From Duganella zoogloeoides (lineage in GTDB: Bacteria; Pseudomonadota; Gammaproteobacteria; Burkholderiales; Burkholderiaceae_D): a stretch of 64,000 bases of DNA. Positions 52,745-62,218 of this stretch are shown here, piece after piece. Both the position numbers and the translations under genes were made by a program. Under the pieces are notes generated by a model. The model made no database searches, had not been told where the DNA came from, and was given only the letters and a program-made list of their open reading frames with translations. Numbering within the stretch: the first letter of the stretch is position 1; each line of letters begins with the position of its first letter. Location of the stretch: the NCBI RefSeq assembly GCF_034479515.1, contig NZ_CP140152.1, positions 4,402,001 through 4,466,000 of the forward strand. Reading direction: 5' to 3'.

Positions 52745-54658
52745 TCAGCCGCGCTGGCGCGCCTCGATTTGCTCCCATTTTTCCAGCGCTGCCAGCAGCT
52801 CTTCTTCGATCTCGGCAACGCGGGCATTCACGCGCTTGGCTTCACTGGCATTTTTCTTGTAGAAGTCTGCATCGCTCAGTTGCAGATTCAAGGCGGTCTG
52901 CTCGTCTTCCAGTGCGGCGATCAGCTTGGGCAGCTCGTCGAGTTCGCGCTGCTCCTTGAAACTGAGCTTTTTGACCTTGCCGGCAGAACTGGCAACGGCA
53001 GCGGCAGCGGCCGGCGCTTCAGCCTTGGTCACTGCTGGACGTACTGCAGGCTGTTTGGCGATGGTGTCGCGTACGCGCTCCCAGTCCGTGTAGCCGCCGA
53101 CGAACTCGCGCCAGTGCCCCTCGCCCTCGGCCACGATCACTTGCGTCACCACGTTGTCGAGGAAGGTGCGGTCGTGACTGACCAGGAACACGGTGCCGGT
53201 ATATTCTTCCAACAATTCTTCCAGCAATTCCAGCGTATCGATATCGAGATCGTTGGTGGGCTCATCGAGCACCAGGCAGTTGGCCGGCTTGGCAAACAGG
53301 CGCGCCAGCAGCAAACGGTTGCGCTCGCCACCGGACAGGGTCTTGACCGGCGACCGCGCACGCTCGGGCGAGAACAGGAAATCGTTCAGGTAGCTCATCG
53401 AGTGCTTGCGCTGGCCATTGACTTCCACCCAATCGCTGCCAGGCGAGATGGTTTCGATCAGGCTCGCCTCTTCGTTGAGCTGGGTGCGCATCTGGTCGAA
53501 GTATGCCACTTGCAGCTTGGTGCCCAGCTTGGCGGAGCCGCTGTCGGGCGCCAGCTCGCCCAAGATCATCTTGAGCAAGGTGGTCTTGCCGGCGCCGTTG
53601 GCGCCGATCAAGCCGACTTTGTCGCCGCGCAGGATAGTGCCGGTGAAGTTTTCGACGATCACGCGGTCGCCGAAACGCTTGCTGACGTTTTCCAGCTCGG
53701 CCACGATCTTGCCAGAGCGCTCGCTCGACCCCACTTCCAGCTTGACCTGGCCCTGCTGATCGCGGCGGGCGCTACGCTGCAGGCGCAACGCTTCGAGACG
53801 GCGCACACGGCCTTCGTCGCGCACGCGGCGCGCCTTGACGCCCTTGCGGATCCAGACCTCTTCCTGGGCCAGGAATTTGTCAAATTTGGCGTTTTCAACC
53901 TCTTCGTTTTCCAGCTGCTCGGCCTTGCGGGTCTGGTACGTGGTGAAGTTGCCCGGGTAAGACAGCAGACGTCCACGGTCAAGTTCGATAATCCGGGTGG
54001 AGACATTGTCGAGGAACGAGCGGTCGTGGGTAATAAACAACACGCTGCCACGGAAGTCGCGCAGCAGGCCTTCCAGCCAGACAATGGAACTGAAATCGAG
54101 GTGGTTGGTCGGTTCGTCGAGCAGCAGCACGTCGGGAGCCGAGACCAAAGCGCGCGCCAGCGCCACCCGCTTTTGCATCCCGCCCGAGAGCGTCTTCATC
54201 AGCATGTCGCCGGTCAGGTTCAGTTTGTCGAGCACGGTTTCCACCTTGTTCGACAGGCTCCACGCATCGGCAGCATCAAGCTTGACCTGGATGTCATGCA
54301 TGCGCTCCATGACGGCGTCGTCATTGCCTTGGCCGAACTGCCCGGTCAGCGCATCGTATTCCTTGAGCAAGCCCGGCAGCTCACCCATGCCGGACGCCAC
54401 GGCGTCGTGCACGGTCATTTCCGGATCGAACACCGGCTCCTGCTCGACGTAGGCGATCTGCAAGTTTTGTTGCATCACGAGCAGACCATCGTCGAGCTTG
54501 AAACGGCCCGAGATAATTTTGAGCAAGGACGATTTGCCGGTGCCGTTACGGCCGATCAGGCCGACCCGTTCACCGGTTTCCAGCGAAAACTCGGCATGGT
54601 CGAGCAAGGCCACGTGGCCAAAAGCCAGTTGGGCCGAAGAGAGAGAGATGACTGCCAT
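52745..54658 (-). CDS. uup: ABC-F ATPase Uup
   Basis: A 637-residue cytosolic protein with two ABC domains: Walker A GRNGTGKS and GANGAGKT, signatures LSGGMQ and LSGGERN, Walker B LLLDEPTNHLD and LVLDEPTNDLD. The linker has the ABC-F arm region, and the C terminus is a coiled coil (DELPKLIAALEDEQTALN), which identifies Uup. Uup-type proteins act on ribosomes or branched DNA and are not transporters. A housekeeping gene lying inside the EPS region. Confidence 0.95.
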   Translation of the reverse strand: MAVISLSSAQLAFGHVALLDHAEFSLETGERVGLIGRNGTGKSSLLKIISGRFKLDDGLLVMQQNLQIAYVEQEPVFDPEMTVHDAVASGMGELPGLLKEYDALTGQFGQGNDDAVMERMHDIQVKLDAADAWSLSNKVETVLDKLNLTGDMLMKTLSGGMQKRVALARALVSAPDVLLLDEPTNHLDFSSIVWLEGLLRDFRGSVLFITHDRSFLDNVSTRIIELDRGRLLSYPGNFTTYQTRKAEQLENEEVENAKFDKFLAQEEVWIRKGVKARRVRDEGRVRRLEALRLQRSARRDQQGQVKLEVGSSERSGKIVAELENVSKRFGDRVIVENFTGTILRGDKVGLIGANGAGKTTLLKMILGELAPDSGSAKLGTKLQVAYFDQMRTQLNEEASLIETISPGSDWVEVNGQRKHSMSYLNDFLFSPERARSPVKTLSGGERNRLLLARLFAKPANCLVLDEPTNDLDIDTLELLEELLEEYTGTVFLVSHDRTFLDNVVTQVIVAEGEGHWREFVGGYTDWERVRDTIAKQPAVRPAVTKAEAPAAAAAVASSAGKVKKLSFKEQRELDELPKLIAALEDEQTALNLQLSDADFYKKNASEAKRVNARVAEIEEELLAALEKWEQIEARQRG

Positions 54659-54830
54659 AGGAAATAAAAAAATGCGCGATGCGCCAGGCGCCGCGTCGTG
54701 GTGATGAGAGAAGCCTGCATTGTACCGATAGTCCGATCATCGGTGCCAGATAACGATCACGGGGCGGGGAATGGTGCACCTGGTGCGCGGTCGGCATGCT
54801 GCAGGCCGCCGCGCCGGGATAAAAACGGGT

Positions 54831-55559
54831 TCAGCGATACTTGAAGCACATGCGCAGAAACACCATGATGTCCCAGGTGTAGCGGCGCAGCAGGCGGCGC
54901 GGCTCCAGGCTCAGGCGGAACAACCACTCGAGCCGCAGGCGCTGCATGATGCGTGGCGCGCGTGGCTTGTCGCCGGCCCAGAAATCGAACAGCGCGCCCA
55001 CACCCATCAGGATGCCAGCTTTCAATGCGCTGCGATGGGCGAGAATCCAGCGTTCCTGGATCGGATTGCCCATCGCCACCAGCACCACCTCGGCGCCGCT
55101 GGCGTAGATGCGCTGGTCGATATCGCCCGCCGTGCGCAGGCCGTCATAGCCGTCGCAACTGCCCACCACCTGCTGGCCTAGCCTTTGCTCGACATGGACC
55201 ACGGCGCGCGCCAGGATCTCCGGCTTGCCGCCCACCATGAACACTTTAAGCGGACGCGGACTGCGGCCAAACAGTAGCGGTGTGAAGTCAGTACCGTTGA
55301 GGTTGTCTGCAAAGCGCTTGCCGTGCAACAGCTTGGCCGCGATGTCGAGGCCGATGCCGTCGTTGACCAGCAACACGCCCGGGTCGTTCACATGGTCGAG
55401 CAGGAAGCGGCACTTGACCACCAGATTGGTATTGGCAAAAAACAGCGCAGTCTGTTCGCCGCGCGCCAATCGTTCAAGCAGACGTGCGGCCAGCGCGTCG
55501 GCGGTGGTGCTCAGCACCGGAAACTGGCTGATCGACAAGATGTCGGCGCGTGCGTTCAT
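54831..55559 (-). CDS. WecG/TagA/CpsF-family glycosyltransferase
   Basis: A 242-residue GT26 enzyme. I use ATG at 55559 (MNARADILSISQFPV); a TTG two codons earlier overlaps the preceding stop. Core motifs are FANTNLVVKCR, NDGIGLDIAAKLL, VFMVGGKPEIL, VLVAMGNPIQERWI and MGVGALFDFWAGDKPRAPRIMQRLRLEWLFRL. WecG/TagA enzymes add N-acetylmannosamine-type or other sugars to lipid-linked disaccharides. It follows the pyruvyltransferase directly. Confidence 0.92.
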   Translation of the reverse strand: MNARADILSISQFPVLSTTADALAARLLERLARGEQTALFFANTNLVVKCRFLLDHVNDPGVLLVNDGIGLDIAAKLLHGKRFADNLNGTDFTPLLFGRSPRPLKVFMVGGKPEILARAVVHVEQRLGQQVVGSCDGYDGLRTAGDIDQRIYASGAEVVLVAMGNPIQERWILAHRSALKAGILMGVGALFDFWAGDKPRAPRIMQRLRLEWLFRLSLEPRRLLRRYTWDIMVFLRMCFKYR

Positions 55560-55561
55560 GT

Positions 55562-56467
55562 TCAACCCGCCGCACGGATGCGCGGCGCGGCGGCGCCCAG
55601 GTCGGCCTTGAGCAGCTCGACTTTTTCCAGCATGCGGCTGTGGGCGCGTTCCATGTTGGCGTCGCCGCTGAGCTGCGGTTCGATCCGGCTAAGCTTGAGC
55701 AAGCTCTCGGCTGCGCCGTGCGCGAAGCGCTTGGACATCAGGTTGAGCCAACGGCGGTTGGCGCGGATGCGGACCACCAGCGCCTCGTTGGGGCCGGCTC
55801 TTTTCATCAGCGCCTCGACCATGCTGGATGCGGCCAGCGGTTGCGGACGCAGGTCGAGGTCGAGCGCCGAGGCCCAGTCGAACCACTTCATGTGGTGGCG
55901 CTGCTGGATCGGCTCCACCGCCACGAACGGCACCCGCAGCGCGTCAGCCACGATGGCCCCGTGCATCGCTTCGGTAATCAGCAATTCGGAGCTGAGAATA
56001 TCCTGCAAGGTCTGGTCGACGGTGGCGGTCGGGTCGATATAGTGGACGCCGGCGAGCTGGCACGCAAGGCGCCAGTTGCCATCGTACGTGCTCTCGAAGT
56101 GTGGCATGAACGACACCTTGTGCAACTTGGCGGGGCGCTCTGTGATGCACGAGCGCAGCAAGATGGCGGAGTCACCCAATGCCATCGACGGGTCGAGTTT
56201 GCATTCGCGCGCCGTGTGCAGGCCGCGCACGAAATAGAATTTCCACTTCTCGTCGATGACCGGCAGCGGGGTATACCCCCCATAACCGGCGCCGAACACG
56301 ATCTTGTTGGCCTGTTTGGGATGGGAATCGAAAATAATCGAGCCGATACCGAGGAACATCTCGTTCTGATTATCGTCCCACACGCCCGGCAGCAGCTTCG
56401 GCCACATCCATGGGTTGAGGTCATCACCAAAGTTTGGCTTGTCGCCCCGGTAGTAGTAGAGTTTCAT
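55562..56467 (-). CDS. polysaccharide pyruvyl transferase family protein
   Basis: A 301-residue cytosolic enzyme. The N terminus KLYYYRGDKPNFGDDLNPWMWPKLL and FLGIGSII are typical of the family, and TEAMHGAIVADALRVPFVAVEP carries the HG-A signature of the GT-B-like C domain. Such enzymes move pyruvate from PEP to a sugar, giving a ketal that adds negative charge to the EPS. It may be an operon with the flippase upstream and the WecG-like gene downstream. Confidence 0.88.
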   Translation of the reverse strand: MKLYYYRGDKPNFGDDLNPWMWPKLLPGVWDDNQNEMFLGIGSIIFDSHPKQANKIVFGAGYGGYTPLPVIDEKWKFYFVRGLHTARECKLDPSMALGDSAILLRSCITERPAKLHKVSFMPHFESTYDGNWRLACQLAGVHYIDPTATVDQTLQDILSSELLITEAMHGAIVADALRVPFVAVEPIQQRHHMKWFDWASALDLDLRPQPLAASSMVEALMKRAGPNEALVVRIRANRRWLNLMSKRFAHGAAESLLKLSRIEPQLSGDANMERAHSRMLEKVELLKADLGAAAPRIRAAG

Positions 56468-56497
56468 TGTATATAGTCGATAAATGGTTAGGACAAA

Positions 56498-57955
56498 TTA
56501 CGCGGCTTTGGTACGAGAAATGACATTGTTGACAATACTGAGCAACTCGTCGGCCGCGGTGCGGTACAGCAGCATGACCAGGGTGATAAAGGTCGCTACC
56601 ACCACCAGGCCGCCGACGATCAGGCGTAGAAGCAAATTCCAGTCCATCACCACGTAATGGCGTATAGCATAGCCAGCCGCCGCCGACAGCAGGGCCAGGC
56701 TGACCGGCCGCAACAGCTGCAACGCATAGAAGCGAAACTTCATCTGCAATGCCTTGCATACCTGGTACACCACCCAGCCCCATAACACGTAGGCGCGAAT
56801 GACGATGGCGGCAGCAATGACTTCAATGCTCTGGCCGGCCACCATACTCAGCACGGCAATATTGGCCACCACCTGCATGATCTGGTAGCGGGTCCACACA
56901 CCCGGCTTCCACATGCTGCGCAGCAGCCCGCCCTGCAGGATGCCGATAGTCTGGATGATTCCCAGCAATAGGAACCAGCGATAGACCGGCACGGCCTGTT
57001 CCCATTTCGGGCCGAACAGCAGCGGCACGAAATCATCGGCTGTCACCCACAGCGCGGCGATCAGCGGCAACACCATCATCGTCACCAGCCGCACCGCTTT
57101 AAGGAATGCCGCCTGCAAGCGCTGACGATCGTCCTGCATTTGCGAAAACGCCGGCAGCGAAACATTGGAGGTGGCACCGACCAGCACTTCAATGATCACG
57201 TCGTTGAGGCGTTTGCCGAAACCGTAAAGGCCAAGGTCGGCCAGTGTGAGGCGCGAGGCGATGAAGAACCGGTCGACCGTCTGCCCCAGCGCTTCCATCA
57301 ACTGCCACATGATCACGTGCGGCGAGTACCCTTTGAGCAGTTGCAAGTCGTCACGGTGCCAGCGCAGTGCATAGCGCTGCTTGCCGGTGTACAGCAAAGC
57401 GAACGCGCTCAGCAGCGAGGTGACAAGCTGTGAAATCACCAGCGACAACATGCCGAACCCGAGGAACAACAGCGACACATTGACCACGGTGGAGGCGATA
57501 TTGGCACCGATCGACACCCGTGCCAGAAAACGAAAATCGAGCTGGCGCACCCGCAGGGCATTGGGTACCGACATGGCCGTGTCAATCAGCAACTTGAGCG
57601 CCAGCACCACGATACACATCCCCACACCCGGCGTCTCCCCATTACGCTCGAGGAACAGCGCCACACCGAGCATCACCGTGCACAGTAGGGCCCCAACCAT
57701 CAAGCTGAACGTGAATACCGAGTTGATCAGACTGTTGGTCAGCTCCTTGGCCTGGACCACCGGCTCCTTGTAGGCATTCAATGCCAGCCACTGGGTGCCG
57801 GTAAGCACCATCATTGCCAACAAAAAACTACCATAATCATTGGGCGATACAAAGCGGCCCACGACTGCGAAATTAATCAATGACATCACGGCAGTAGTAC
57901 CCTGCCCGACAATCGCCCAGATCGCGCTGCGACCTACCTGTCTGCTAAAACTCAT
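56498..57955 (-). CDS. Wzx-like polysaccharide flippase
   Basis: A 485-residue protein of the MOP exporter superfamily with 12-14 hydrophobic segments. The N terminus (SFSRQVGRSAIWAIVGQGTTAVMSLINFAVVGRFVSPNDYG) is typical of Wzx/RfbX. It would flip the lipid-linked repeat unit before polymerisation by the Wzy-like protein. First gene of a three-gene minus-strand set with the pyruvyl and WecG-type transferases. Confidence 0.9.
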   Translation of the reverse strand: MSFSRQVGRSAIWAIVGQGTTAVMSLINFAVVGRFVSPNDYGSFLLAMMVLTGTQWLALNAYKEPVVQAKELTNSLINSVFTFSLMVGALLCTVMLGVALFLERNGETPGVGMCIVVLALKLLIDTAMSVPNALRVRQLDFRFLARVSIGANIASTVVNVSLLFLGFGMLSLVISQLVTSLLSAFALLYTGKQRYALRWHRDDLQLLKGYSPHVIMWQLMEALGQTVDRFFIASRLTLADLGLYGFGKRLNDVIIEVLVGATSNVSLPAFSQMQDDRQRLQAAFLKAVRLVTMMVLPLIAALWVTADDFVPLLFGPKWEQAVPVYRWFLLLGIIQTIGILQGGLLRSMWKPGVWTRYQIMQVVANIAVLSMVAGQSIEVIAAAIVIRAYVLWGWVVYQVCKALQMKFRFYALQLLRPVSLALLSAAAGYAIRHYVVMDWNLLLRLIVGGLVVVATFITLVMLLYRTAADELLSIVNNVISRTKAA

Positions 57956-58133
57956 ATGAATGGTGACCGCTGAATGTTGCTATGCAAAAAAAATATTGCC
58001 GGAGGGATCTAAAACTTGCTAGTCGTGTCGATTTCACCGACTCATCGTCTTTCCGAATCATAACACCATGACAATAGCGCACAACATTTTACTCTAGCGT
58101 GTCGCAGCCCGTCGGCTATAATGCCGTCGCGTC

Positions 58134-58208
58134 CTCCCCGTAGCACAATGGATAGTGCACATGCCTCCTAAGCGTGGGATACTGGTTCGATTCCAGTCGG
58201 GGGGACCA
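58134..58208 (+). tRNA. tRNA-Arg (anticodon CCU)
   Basis: A complete cloverleaf of 75 bases. Acceptor stem CTCCCCG/CGGGGGG, D stem GCAC/GTGC, anticodon stem CATGC/GCGTG with loop CTCCTAA (anticodon CCT), T stem ACTGG/CCAGT with loop TTCGATT, discriminator A and an encoded CCA. A TATAAT lies at 58117-58122. It is at the point where gene direction changes from minus to plus. No repeat of its 3' end is seen nearby. Confidence 0.96.
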
Positions 58209-58455
58209 CCTCCTGCTGCCCTTGCTGCGCTTCCTGCCCGCCCATCGCACCATCATCCCGTCCGCCAATTACCTTTCGGTAACTTTCGTTCCAGTATAAA
58301 ACCAAGTTTACATGGTGGTTTATTTTGCAACGCAATATGTTTTTAAAGACATAAATTTTGACCAAAAGTCGGGAAAATGCCGCGCACGATTGGACGTCAT
58401 TTGATATTTCTCTTAAGCTAAGTATGGACTTTTTGATACGTATCTAGGAGGAAAC

Positions 58456-59604
58456 ATGTCCGGCGAGGCTATTGCTCACCAGGGATCCGGCACCCGACTT
58501 GCCTTCATCGACATCGCCAAGGGGCTCGGCATTATCCTGATCGTGCTGGGGCACAATCAGGCCTTCCTGTTCCGTTTCCCCGACGCCGCCGATTTCCTGA
58601 TGGCCTTCCGCTTACCGTTTTTCTTCTTCATGGCGGGCGTGACCTTCTCGGCCCGCACCAAGACCCTCAAACAAGTGGCACTCCAGCGTGCCGATGCCTG
58701 GCTCAAACCGGTGATGGTCGTGGTAATCGTTACCGGCTTGCTGCACGCGGTGTTTGGTGACCGGTCACCGCAAGCCATCCTGCTCGGCTTGATCTACCCT
58801 GCCGGCTTCACGCTCAATCCCGTGCCGCTGTGGTTTCTGACACACCTGTGGCTGCTGTACGTATTCAGCACCCTGCTGCTGCGCGCCGACAAACTGTTGC
58901 TGGACAGCCCGGTCAAGCGCGCGCTGTTGCTGATAATCCTGGCTGCAGCCGGCTACTTTGTGATGGACGCGTTTGCCGATGCCTCCATCGTTCCGGAGTG
59001 CCGCAGCCAGTCCGAATTCAGTGCCTCGCTGCTTACATGCGGTCTGCCGTTCAGCGCCGACCTGCTCTTGATGACCAGCTTCTACTTTTTACTCGGCAAT
59101 TTTCTGGCTGTACAAGTGAAGCGGTTTCAGATCAATCTGGTCTGGGCCGCGGTGGCGGCGATTGCCATGGTGGTATTCCAGTTCGGCTTCAGCTACACCA
59201 TCGATTTCAATCTGCGCCATTACGACGCGCCAGTCGCAACCACCCTGCAGGCGCTATGCGGTATTTATCTGATGCTGTGCGTGTGCACCCTGCTGAGCCG
59301 CATCGGGCTCGCAGCCAACGTTCTGCGTTACTTCGGCAGCGCCAGCCTGTTCATCCTGCTGTTCCACGTAAGCATCTTGCATGTATTTCTGCCCCTTTTC
59401 CAGCGCGACATACGTTCCAGCGTCATCATCGTGGCGCTGTCCTTGCCGCTCGCGCTGTGCCTGTCGGCCTTGATGTGGGAATGGTGCAAACGCAGCAAGA
59501 TATTGTCCGCGCTCGTCCTACCGCGCAAATGGCAGCGAACCGGGGGGCCGGCAACGCCCGGCGCCGCAGCGGCGCCGGCAGGTTCCACCGCGCACAGATC
59601 GTAA
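58456..59604 (+). CDS. membrane acyltransferase 3 family protein
   Basis: A 382-residue polytopic protein with a strong ribosome site (AGGAGGAAAC). FIDIAKGLGIILIVLGHNQAFL and FRLPFFFFMAGVTF match the acyltransferase 3 family (fucose 4-O-acetyltransferase-like branch). About ten membrane segments; Ala/Pro-rich C-terminal tail. Likely acetylates a polysaccharide or lipid-linked sugar. First gene of the plus-strand module after the tRNA. The 247 bases before it hold only a weak hairpin (58299-58321). Confidence 0.88.
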   Translation: MSGEAIAHQGSGTRLAFIDIAKGLGIILIVLGHNQAFLFRFPDAADFLMAFRLPFFFFMAGVTFSARTKTLKQVALQRADAWLKPVMVVVIVTGLLHAVFGDRSPQAILLGLIYPAGFTLNPVPLWFLTHLWLLYVFSTLLLRADKLLLDSPVKRALLLIILAAAGYFVMDAFADASIVPECRSQSEFSASLLTCGLPFSADLLLMTSFYFLLGNFLAVQVKRFQINLVWAAVAAIAMVVFQFGFSYTIDFNLRHYDAPVATTLQALCGIYLMLCVCTLLSRIGLAANVLRYFGSASLFILLFHVSILHVFLPLFQRDIRSSVIIVALSLPLALCLSALMWEWCKRSKILSALVLPRKWQRTGGPATPGAAAAPAGSTAHRS

Positions 59605-59699
59605 ATCATTGCAAATTTTTCTACACCAATATACGATACGACAACTTGCATCAAGACAGCCTGTGCTGACTCCCCCTGAACAACTATGGTAAAAACAAC

Positions 59700-61190
59700 A
59701 TGAATCGCCAGATTGATCGCCCTGAAGTTCAATTTTTAGCGATAAAGAATAAGAACCTTCAGTGCCTGGCGTCGCTTATCCTGAGCGTGATCTTTTTTTC
59801 GCTCACCGCGGTCTGGAACCGCTTTCCTTTCGTCTTTTCCGATAGCGGCACCTATATCGACGTCGCCATCACCCACTTCTGGCCCGGGGACCGCAGTGCA
59901 CTGTATTCACTGTTCATCTACCCCTTGCATTGGAAAGTGACATTGTGGCCGGTGGTGGTGGTCCAGGCTGCCATGACTTGGTACCTGGTACGGGCTTTTT
60001 TCCGCACGTTTGCCAGCGCGTTTCGCGAAGAACAAGTAGTGCTATCGGCCCTGGTGCTGGGCCTCTGCTCCAGTGCGCCGTGGTTCGTGGGCCAGATCAT
60101 GCCCGACGTCTTCGCCGCCCTGCTGATCCTGGCGATCGCCACGGCCGTGATTGGCCAGAACCGCCTGGCGAAGATTGACCGCCTGGCCATCCCGTTGCTG
60201 ATCGCATTCTTTATCACCACTCACCTCTCCTACCTGATCATTGCGTCAGGGACGCTGGCTTTGTGCCTGCTGATCCGCTTGCTGTCGGACCGAACGGTCA
60301 CGCCCATGGCGCGCGTATTTACCAAGGTGAATATATCGATGGTGGCGGCGATTGCGCTGGGTGTGGCGATGATGTTGTCGTTCAATATCGTCACCAAACG
60401 CGGTGCGACGCTTGCGTCCACCGGTAACGTGATGTTGCTCGGCAAGCTGATTGACCAAGGGATTGCGCTCGATTACATGACCGAAGCCTGCCCGTCGCAC
60501 GCCTGGCCCATATGCGCTAGCTTGCCCAAGCTAAAAGAAATCAAGGCCCGCGCAGTTGCCCAGGGCAAACCCATCGGCGCGGTGTCGGACACATTCCTAT
60601 GGGGCGGTCCGTTGGTCGACCTCGGTGGCATGACGGCGGTCAGCAAGTATGCATCGGAGATCACCAATGGCGCGATGCGCGCTTATCCAGCACAGTTTAT
60701 CGAGGAAGGCGTGCGCGGCTTCCTGGCGCAGACCGTCACGTTCCAGGTCGGCGACGACATGCTGCGCTACACCTCCGACACCAGCATCCACCAGATCATC
60801 GAGCGCCATTTTGACGCCGCCACCTATGCGGCGTTCCAGTCATCGCGGCAGTACCAACAGCGCCTGCACGTGGATCGGTTCCGGGTCGTCGACAACGTGC
60901 TGCTCGCGCTGTCTGCGTTGGTGGTCGCGGGGTACCTGCTGCTACACTGGCGCAGCAATGTGCAACTGGCACAGTTCACACTGGTCGTGCTGGGCGGCAT
61001 GGTGCTCAACACCATGGTTACCGGCGCCCTCTCTGCGGTCCATGACCGCTATGGCAGCCGCGTGAGCTGGCTGGTGCCGCTGATCGCGCTGTTCATCGTA
61101 TCGGAATACATAAGAAACAAAACTGGTACCGTACGGGTAGTGGAGACAGGGAAACCGCGCGACACGATGTCGCCTGCCCGCAGCGTGTAA
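59700..61190 (+). CDS. uncharacterised GT-C-like membrane protein
   Basis: A 496-residue protein with about ten hydrophobic segments. After the first helix comes SDSGTYIDVAITHFWPGDRSALY, an acidic first periplasmic loop like the catalytic loop of GT-C glycosyltransferases, and near the end VHDRYGSRVSWLVPLIAL, which recalls GT-C C-terminal motifs. I do not recognise a named family. It lies directly before a GtrB-like transferase and GtrA, so it may be the periplasmic glycosyltransferase of that cassette; this is inference. Confidence 0.6.
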   Translation: MNRQIDRPEVQFLAIKNKNLQCLASLILSVIFFSLTAVWNRFPFVFSDSGTYIDVAITHFWPGDRSALYSLFIYPLHWKVTLWPVVVVQAAMTWYLVRAFFRTFASAFREEQVVLSALVLGLCSSAPWFVGQIMPDVFAALLILAIATAVIGQNRLAKIDRLAIPLLIAFFITTHLSYLIIASGTLALCLLIRLLSDRTVTPMARVFTKVNISMVAAIALGVAMMLSFNIVTKRGATLASTGNVMLLGKLIDQGIALDYMTEACPSHAWPICASLPKLKEIKARAVAQGKPIGAVSDTFLWGGPLVDLGGMTAVSKYASEITNGAMRAYPAQFIEEGVRGFLAQTVTFQVGDDMLRYTSDTSIHQIIERHFDAATYAAFQSSRQYQQRLHVDRFRVVDNVLLALSALVVAGYLLLHWRSNVQLAQFTLVVLGGMVLNTMVTGALSAVHDRYGSRVSWLVPLIALFIVSEYIRNKTGTVRVVETGKPRDTMSPARSV

Positions 61191-61252
61191 TCAGAAAATA
61201 TCACCGCGGCAATGAGCCCGGCCTGTCCAAGTTTATTTAAAGGTTAGTCAAC

Positions 61253-62218
61253 ATGTCGTTCAAAGCTGAACTGTATTCGGATGTCTCGGTTGCGGTACTG
61301 GTACCCTGCTACAACGAAGCAACCACCATCGCCAAGGTCGTGCGCGACTTCAAGGCGGCACTGCCCAACAGCACTGTCTACGTCTACGACAACAACTCCA
61401 AGGACAATACCGCTGGCATTGCTGCCGCCGCCGGTGCGGTAGTGGTCCACGAGGCGCTACAAGGCAAGGGCAACGTGGTACGCCGCATGTTTTCCGATAT
61501 TTCAGCAGACGTCTACATCATGGCTGACGGCGACGATACCTACGACGCTTCGGTGGCGCCACAGATGATCCAGTTACTGCTCGACAAGAACCTCGACTGC
61601 ATCAATGGCGTGCGCCACTCGACCGAGATCGAGGCCTACCGTCAGGGCCACAAGTTCGGCAACTGGATGCTGACCACCATCGTGGCCAAACTGTTCGGCA
61701 ATTCCACCAAGGACATGCTGACCGGCTACCGCGTGTTTTCGCACAAGTTCGTCAAATCGTTCCCAGTCGTCTCCAAGGGATTCGAAATCGAAACTGAGCT
61801 GACCGTGCACAGTCTCGAACTGCGCATGCGCAGTGAAGACGTCGACACCGCTTACGGCGTCCGACCCGAAGGCTCGGCGAGCAAGCTGAGCACCTACAAG
61901 GACGGCATGAAAATTCTGTGGATGATTTTCAAGCTCATCAAATTGGAACGCCCGACATTATTCTTTAACACGGTCAGCCTGATTTCAGTGGTGCTCTCCC
62001 TGGCGCTGTTCTATCCGGTACTGATGGACTACCTGCACACGGGCCTGGTGCCGCGTTTGCCTACCGCCATCCTGTCGGGGCTGGTCATGCTGCTGGCCTT
62101 GTTCAGCTTTGCGGTAGGCCTGATCCTGGCCTCGGTGACCCAAGGGCGCCGCGAAACCAAGCAACTCAGTTTCCTGGCCACACCGCGCCGCGCGCCCAAG
62201 CCCGGGATTGGCTCTTGA
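61253..62218 (+). CDS. DPM1/GtrB-like GT2 glycosyltransferase
   Basis: A 321-residue enzyme. GT2 motifs: VLVPCYNEATTIAKVVRDF, YVYDNNSKDNT, KGNVVRRMF, MADGDDTYD (DxD) and DMLTGYRVFSHKFVKSFP. Two C-terminal membrane helices (residues about 235-300), as in GtrB/ArnC. Such enzymes make undecaprenyl-phosphate-linked sugars on the cytosolic face. Its stop overlaps the gtrA-like start. Confidence 0.9.
   Translation: MSFKAELYSDVSVAVLVPCYNEATTIAKVVRDFKAALPNSTVYVYDNNSKDNTAGIAAAAGAVVVHEALQGKGNVVRRMFSDISADVYIMADGDDTYDASVAPQMIQLLLDKNLDCINGVRHSTEIEAYRQGHKFGNWMLTTIVAKLFGNSTKDMLTGYRVFSHKFVKSFPVVSKGFEIETELTVHSLELRMRSEDVDTAYGVRPEGSASKLSTYKDGMKILWMIFKLIKLERPTLFFNTVSLISVVLSLALFYPVLMDYLHTGLVPRLPTAILSGLVMLLALFSFAVGLILASVTQGRRETKQLSFLATPRRAPKPGIGS

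Noticed and set aside
58299..58321. Terminator after tRNA-Arg
   Set aside because: AAACCA/TGGTTT is a short AT-containing stem over a ten-base loop, about 90 bases past the tRNA and without a clear T tract.
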